Source: JBAZCO01 sp041654915
GTDB taxonomy: Bacteria; Bacillota; Clostridia; Christensenellales; DTU072
Direction of reading: 5' to 3'
DNA: 15,834 nucleotides
Assembly: GCA_041654915.1 (NCBI GenBank)
Contig: JBAZCO010000032.1
Location: 1-15,834, forward strand
Shown here: positions 14,101 to 15,834 of the stretch, piece by piece
How the letters are laid out: every line of letters starts with the position of its first letter
Position numbering within the stretch: position 1 is the first letter of the stretch
Notes under the pieces: model-generated
The model's input: the letters and a program-made list of their open reading frames with translations, nothing else
Told to the model about the DNA's origin: nothing
Databases searched by the model: none
Position numbers and translations under genes: made by a program

Positions 14101-14592
14101 CACTTTGGATTTAAGGGTAGCCAGATGCGCAACCAATGCCATATCGATAGCCTCTTGCACAGAGTTGGATGCGATTAGGGCAAAACCCGTCTGGCGGCAA
14201 GCCATAACATCCGCTTGGTCGCCATAAATATTGAGAGCGTGAGCGGCAAGCGCCCTTGCCGACACATGAAAAACTGTGGGAAGCAGTTCGCCCGAGATTT
14301 TATACATATTGGGAATCATCAAAAGAAGCCCCTGACTTGCAGTATAAGTTGTAGTGAGTGCGCCTGCGCTAAGAGCGCCGTGTACTGCGCCTGCTGCGCC
14401 CGCCTCGGATTGCATTTCGGCAAGCCTTAGTGTTTGCCCAAACATATTTTTTACGCCTTGGAGCGCCCATTCATCAGCATACTCCGCCATAGAGGACGAG
14501 GGGGTAATAGGATAAATAGCCGCAACTTCGCTAAAAGCGTAGGCTACATAAGAAGCGGCGGCATTGCCGTCGATTGTCATTTTTTTGCTCAT
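11098..14592 (-). CDS. nifJ: Pyruvate:ferredoxin (flavodoxin) oxidoreductase, fused single-chain
   Basis: A 1164-residue cytoplasmic enzyme, full length for the fused homodimeric type, which decarboxylates pyruvate with CoA to acetyl-CoA and CO2 and reduces ferredoxin; it is central to anaerobic metabolism. Visible parts: N-terminal pyruvate domain with YPITPSS (about 27-33), CoA/transketolase-like domain II, a ferredoxin-like domain with two 4Fe-4S motifs, CIQCNQCAYVCP (near 684) and CTGCGSCANVCP (near 736), the proximal-cluster CAGCGE (near 801), and thiamine diphosphate binding GDGWAYDIGFGG (near 958) with EVYSNTGGQAS. The start at 14592 is preferred to 14604 because GGAGG lies 5 nt before that ATG, whereas the upstream ATG overlaps the ribosome binding site. 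It is monocistronic, with a consensus promoter and a strong terminator. Some authors name it por or pfor. Confidence 0.96.
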   Translation of the reverse strand: MSKKMTIDGNAAASYVAYAFSEVAAIYPITPSSSMAEYADEWALQGVKNMFGQTLRLAEMQSEAGAAGAVHGALSAGALTTTYTASQGLLLMIPNMYKISGELLPTVFHVSARALAAHALNIYGDQADVMACRQTGFALIASNSVQEAIDMALVAHLATLKSKVPFLHFFDGFRTSHEISKVDAPTYEEMKTLVDMKDVEDFRRRALNPEHPIQKGTAQNGDVYFQNREAANKYYDATPAIVTKCMEDVAALTGRKYKLFDYVGAPDAEKVVVIMGSGAEAVEETVNYLNAKGEKTGLIKVRLYRPFSPEALVAAIPATAKYITVLDRTKEPGSHGEPLYLDVIAALKGRDCIILGGRYGLGLKEFNPTMINAVYKNMGGANKNNFTVGINDDVTHTSLPLDEFINAAPAGTVRCKFFGLGSDGTVGANKNSIKIIGDHTDKFVQGYFFYDSKKSGGITVSHLRFGDKPIQSSYLIDEADFVACHTPSYVFRYDMVSALREGGTFLLNSVWSPQEMDKELPAVVKNIIAKKNIKFYTINANAIAAEIGLGGRINAIMQAAFFKLAGLMPYEDAERYMKEAVKATYGRKGDKVVNMNYAAIDNAIANLKEVRYSADWATTTEGGAMLSEPENRYFREVVSPILKLEGDSLPVSAFNPDGSVPVGTTKYEKRGIAVNVPHWIKENCIQCNQCAYVCPHAVIRPVLATEDQLAGAPDTFDTKDALGFKGYKFRIQVSPYDCTGCGSCANVCPSKVKSLEMHPIAKVVAEEKENAEFAASLPETDPIYKADTVKGSQFRKPLFEFSGACAGCGETPYIKLVTQLFGDRMIIANATGCSSIYGGSAPTCPYTTNDAGHGPAWANSLFEDNAEFGYGINLAINQRREKVKDDMLKANSGVSQETAAAFDEWIANMDDSEASKSASEKVKSALLTEQASAQVADYIYNIKQNYDCLVKKSVWIIGGDGWAYDIGFGGLDHVLAMGEDVNILVLDTEVYSNTGGQASKATPTAAIAKFAASGKRVKKKDLGLMAMSYGYVYVAQVAMGANMNQLIKAMKEAEAYKGPSIIIAYSTCINHGVNMTKSMTVMKDAVNCGYWQLYRYNPELADEGKNPFILDSKEPAGGYQDFLASEVRYASLKKQDPATAEKLFLQNENDALARYETYKGLSEK

Positions 14593-14632
14593 TAGAACCT
14601 CCATAATTCTTTAGATGATTTCATACGATACA

Positions 14633-14661
14633 ATTATACTCTTTATTCCAAATTAAGTCAA
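14633..14661 (-). promoter_or_regulatory. Promoter of the pyruvate oxidoreductase gene
   Basis: On the minus strand TTGACT (14656-14661), a 17-bp spacer and perfect TATAAT (14633-14638), 40 bp before the start. A weaker plus-strand promoter-like pair, TTGATA (14662-14667) and TATATA (14686-14691), abuts it in divergent orientation. Confidence 0.85.
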
Positions 14662-14737
14662 TTGATACCTTGAGTTCTAAACTAGTATATATAAGAGAAT
14701 TAGTAATAACAATATAATAAAGTGAGTATTACCCTTG

Positions 14738-14860
14738 ATGTTTATTTTTAGGCGGCTGGAAATGGTTTTTTCGCTGTTATTAATTTTAGGAGTGTTGGTG
14801 TTTTTTATAAATACAAATAAAAAACCTTCACAAAAATGCGAAGGCTTTTTATTAGTTTAA
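14738..14860 (+). CDS. Possible 40-aa single-pass membrane peptide (weak)
   Basis: An ATG frame opening MFIFRRLEMVFSLLLILGVL, then VFFINTNKKP, gives a basic start and one hydrophobic segment, the look of a tiny membrane protein. Against it: no good Shine-Dalgarno, the last dozen codons run through the terminator hairpin at 14819-14852, and AT-rich DNA makes such frames easily. A divergent promoter-like pair at 14662-14691 could drive it. Otherwise the gap 14593-14877 holds only the promoter and terminator noted. Confidence 0.22.
   Translation: MFIFRRLEMVFSLLLILGVLVFFINTNKKPSQKCEGFLLV
14819..14852. terminator. Bidirectional terminator after the YjzC-like gene
   Basis: CCTTC (14825-14829) pairs with GAAGG (14840-14844). 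Six A precede it (14819-14824) and five T follow (14846-14850), so it can stop transcription on either strand. On the minus strand it ends the 49-aa gene. Confidence 0.75.
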
Positions 14861-14877
14861 ATGTGTGCTATTTGTTG

Positions 14878-15027
14878 TTAGTCGATAGTGAAGTGACTTT
14901 GTGCCTTTTGAGTGGGGGGCAATCTGTTGCCCTTTTTAACATCTATCGTGTTTACAACTCTGCCGTTTGCGGCTACTTCCTTATAAGTTCCTGATTTGGG
15001 AGCTATTTCTCCGGATTTAAGTTTCAT
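14878..15027 (-). CDS. YjzC-like small protein, 49 aa
   Basis: A compact soluble protein beginning MKLKSGEIAPKSGTYKEVAA and containing VKKGNRLPPT near the end. The pattern SGxxAPxSGxY followed by a variable loop and GxxLPPT matches small YjzC-like proteins common in Firmicutes, whose function is unknown. Two ATGs are possible: 15033 (MQMKLK) and 15027. The second has the better spacing (AAAGGAGG with 8 nt between), and gives the family-like N-terminus. It is monocistronic between a TATAAT-like -10 (15053-15058 on the minus strand, poor -35) and a clear terminator. Family placement is from pattern only. Confidence 0.65.
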   Translation of the reverse strand: MKLKSGEIAPKSGTYKEVAANGRVVNTIDVKKGNRLPPTQKAQSHFTID

Positions 15028-15105
15028 TTGCATTACCTCCTTTTTTAGGTTTATTATAGGTATCTGCAAATAAAGCGTGATTATGCGTGTGTTGCCTATG
15101 GGAAT

Positions 15106-15834
15106 TTATTCCGAAAGCAAGTTTATTGTGTCTAGCACAAAAATATCTCCTTCTGTGAGAAAATCCTTAGGCAGCCCCTCTGATATCCGCTCTGGAATCT
15201 CGGTATAATCTGCTTGAGTTGATATGGTAGCGATAAGTAAAGAGAGGTCCAAAACCATTCTCACCAACCGTGTGTTTTGGGAGTCATAATACTGCACGGC
15301 AAAGTCCTCGCCGACCAACACGCTTTCAAGCGAATATAACACTTCCTCTTGATAGTTGGTTGCCAGGCAGAAAGATTTTTTCTCGTCATAATCTACCGTA
15401 TAAATAGTTTCCGCCGCCTCGTCTATGATTTTATAGCTTGTTTCCCCTAGCTCTGTAACCAAAAAGTTTAGACCTAGCTCACTTTCTTCCAATCTATATT
15501 CCCCGTCTGCAATAATCGTGAAAGTGTAGGTTGAATAATAATAAACAGGCTCGCCTTGTTTTTTGCTAACACCTGTCGCTAAAGTTACAAGGTAAGGGAT
15601 TTCGCCAGAGTCTTCCGATACCACTGCCAAAATTGTTTTTATCGTATTTATATTGCTAAAAAATAAGTCTAGATACGCAGTTGCCCCAATTATATTAGCG
15701 TAATATTCCGAAATTATCTCTGCCATTTCGCCGCCAATCACTTGCCCCAAGGTGTTTTCTATAATCTCGGGGGAGATATGGGAGAGAACATCACCAAGTG
15801 CGGCAAAATAGTCGCCGCCGCCTCTAATCTCACT
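15106..15834 (-). CDS. Unrecognised protein, C-terminal part (5' partial)
   Basis: The frame is open to the right window edge, adding at least 28 codons before the internal TTG at 15750, so the start lies outside. About 242 residues are visible. No signal peptide, membrane segment or motif that I know is seen. The composition is acidic and rich in beta-prone stretches (PVYYYSTYTFTIIADGEYRL, ETSYKIIDEAAETIYTVDYD), followed by a Leu-rich end (RLVRMVLDLSLLIATISTQA). This would suit an extracellular or substrate-binding domain, but that is a guess. The stop is 78 bp from the start of the 49-aa gene on the same strand, with no clear terminator between. Confidence 0.7.
   Translation of the reverse strand, partial: SEIRGGGDYFAALGDVLSHISPEIIENTLGQVIGGEMAEIISEYYANIIGATAYLDLFFSNINTIKTILAVVSEDSGEIPYLVTLATGVSKKQGEPVYYYSTYTFTIIADGEYRLEESELGLNFLVTELGETSYKIIDEAAETIYTVDYDEKKSFCLATNYQEEVLYSLESVLVGEDFAVQYYDSQNTRLVRMVLDLSLLIATISTQADYTEIPERISEGLPKDFLTEGDIFVLDTINLLSE

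Overview
The window looks like chromosomal DNA of an AT-rich, anaerobic Firmicute of the Clostridia type. Supporting signs are a full-length fused pyruvate:ferredoxin oxidoreductase, a DUF4364 protein, an Rrf2 regulator, a cobalamin riboswitch ahead of an ECF-type S component, strong AGGAGG ribosome binding sites, TTG and GTG starts, and promoters close to TTGACA-17-TATAAT. I cannot name the species. No tRNA, rRNA, CRISPR array, transposase or phage gene is visible.

Left part (1-2540): the 3' part of a ComEC-type DNA-uptake channel gene, then trxB with its own extended -10 promoter and a terminator. A 590-bp convergent intergenic region follows. It holds several hairpins, five perfect DnaA boxes within 83 bp, and one copy (R1) of a structured dispersed repeat.

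Centre-left (2541-7024, minus strand): two or three transcription units. The rightmost starts at a consensus promoter and runs through a cobalamin riboswitch and its terminator into a DUF4430 (transcobalamin-like) lipoprotein and an ECF S component, together a likely vitamin B12 uptake unit. Next comes an Rrf2 regulator with its own promoter. Last is an M20 peptidase operon (M20, a 48-aa protein, DUF4364), in which the 48-aa gene overlaps the DUF4364 start as ATGA.

Centre (7032-9345, plus strand): aroC (chorismate synthase with a Cys where the second active-site His normally is), a FabG-like SDR reductase 2 nt downstream, and a small lipoprotein. The B12 unit and aroC diverge from back-to-back consensus promoters.

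Repeat-rich noncoding block (9346-11097): about 1.75 kb with no credible protein gene. It carries an orphan promoter-attenuator-terminator unit, a second orphan promoter, R2 (inverted copy of R1), two direct copies of a 137-bp repeat (A1/A2), a possible three-way-junction RNA, and two copies of a composite hairpin element (B1/B2). B2 doubles as the terminator of the pyruvate oxidoreductase gene.

Right part (11098-15834, minus strand): the pyruvate:ferredoxin oxidoreductase gene with a consensus promoter, a bidirectional terminator, a 49-aa YjzC-like gene, and the 3' part of an unrecognised gene that runs off the window.
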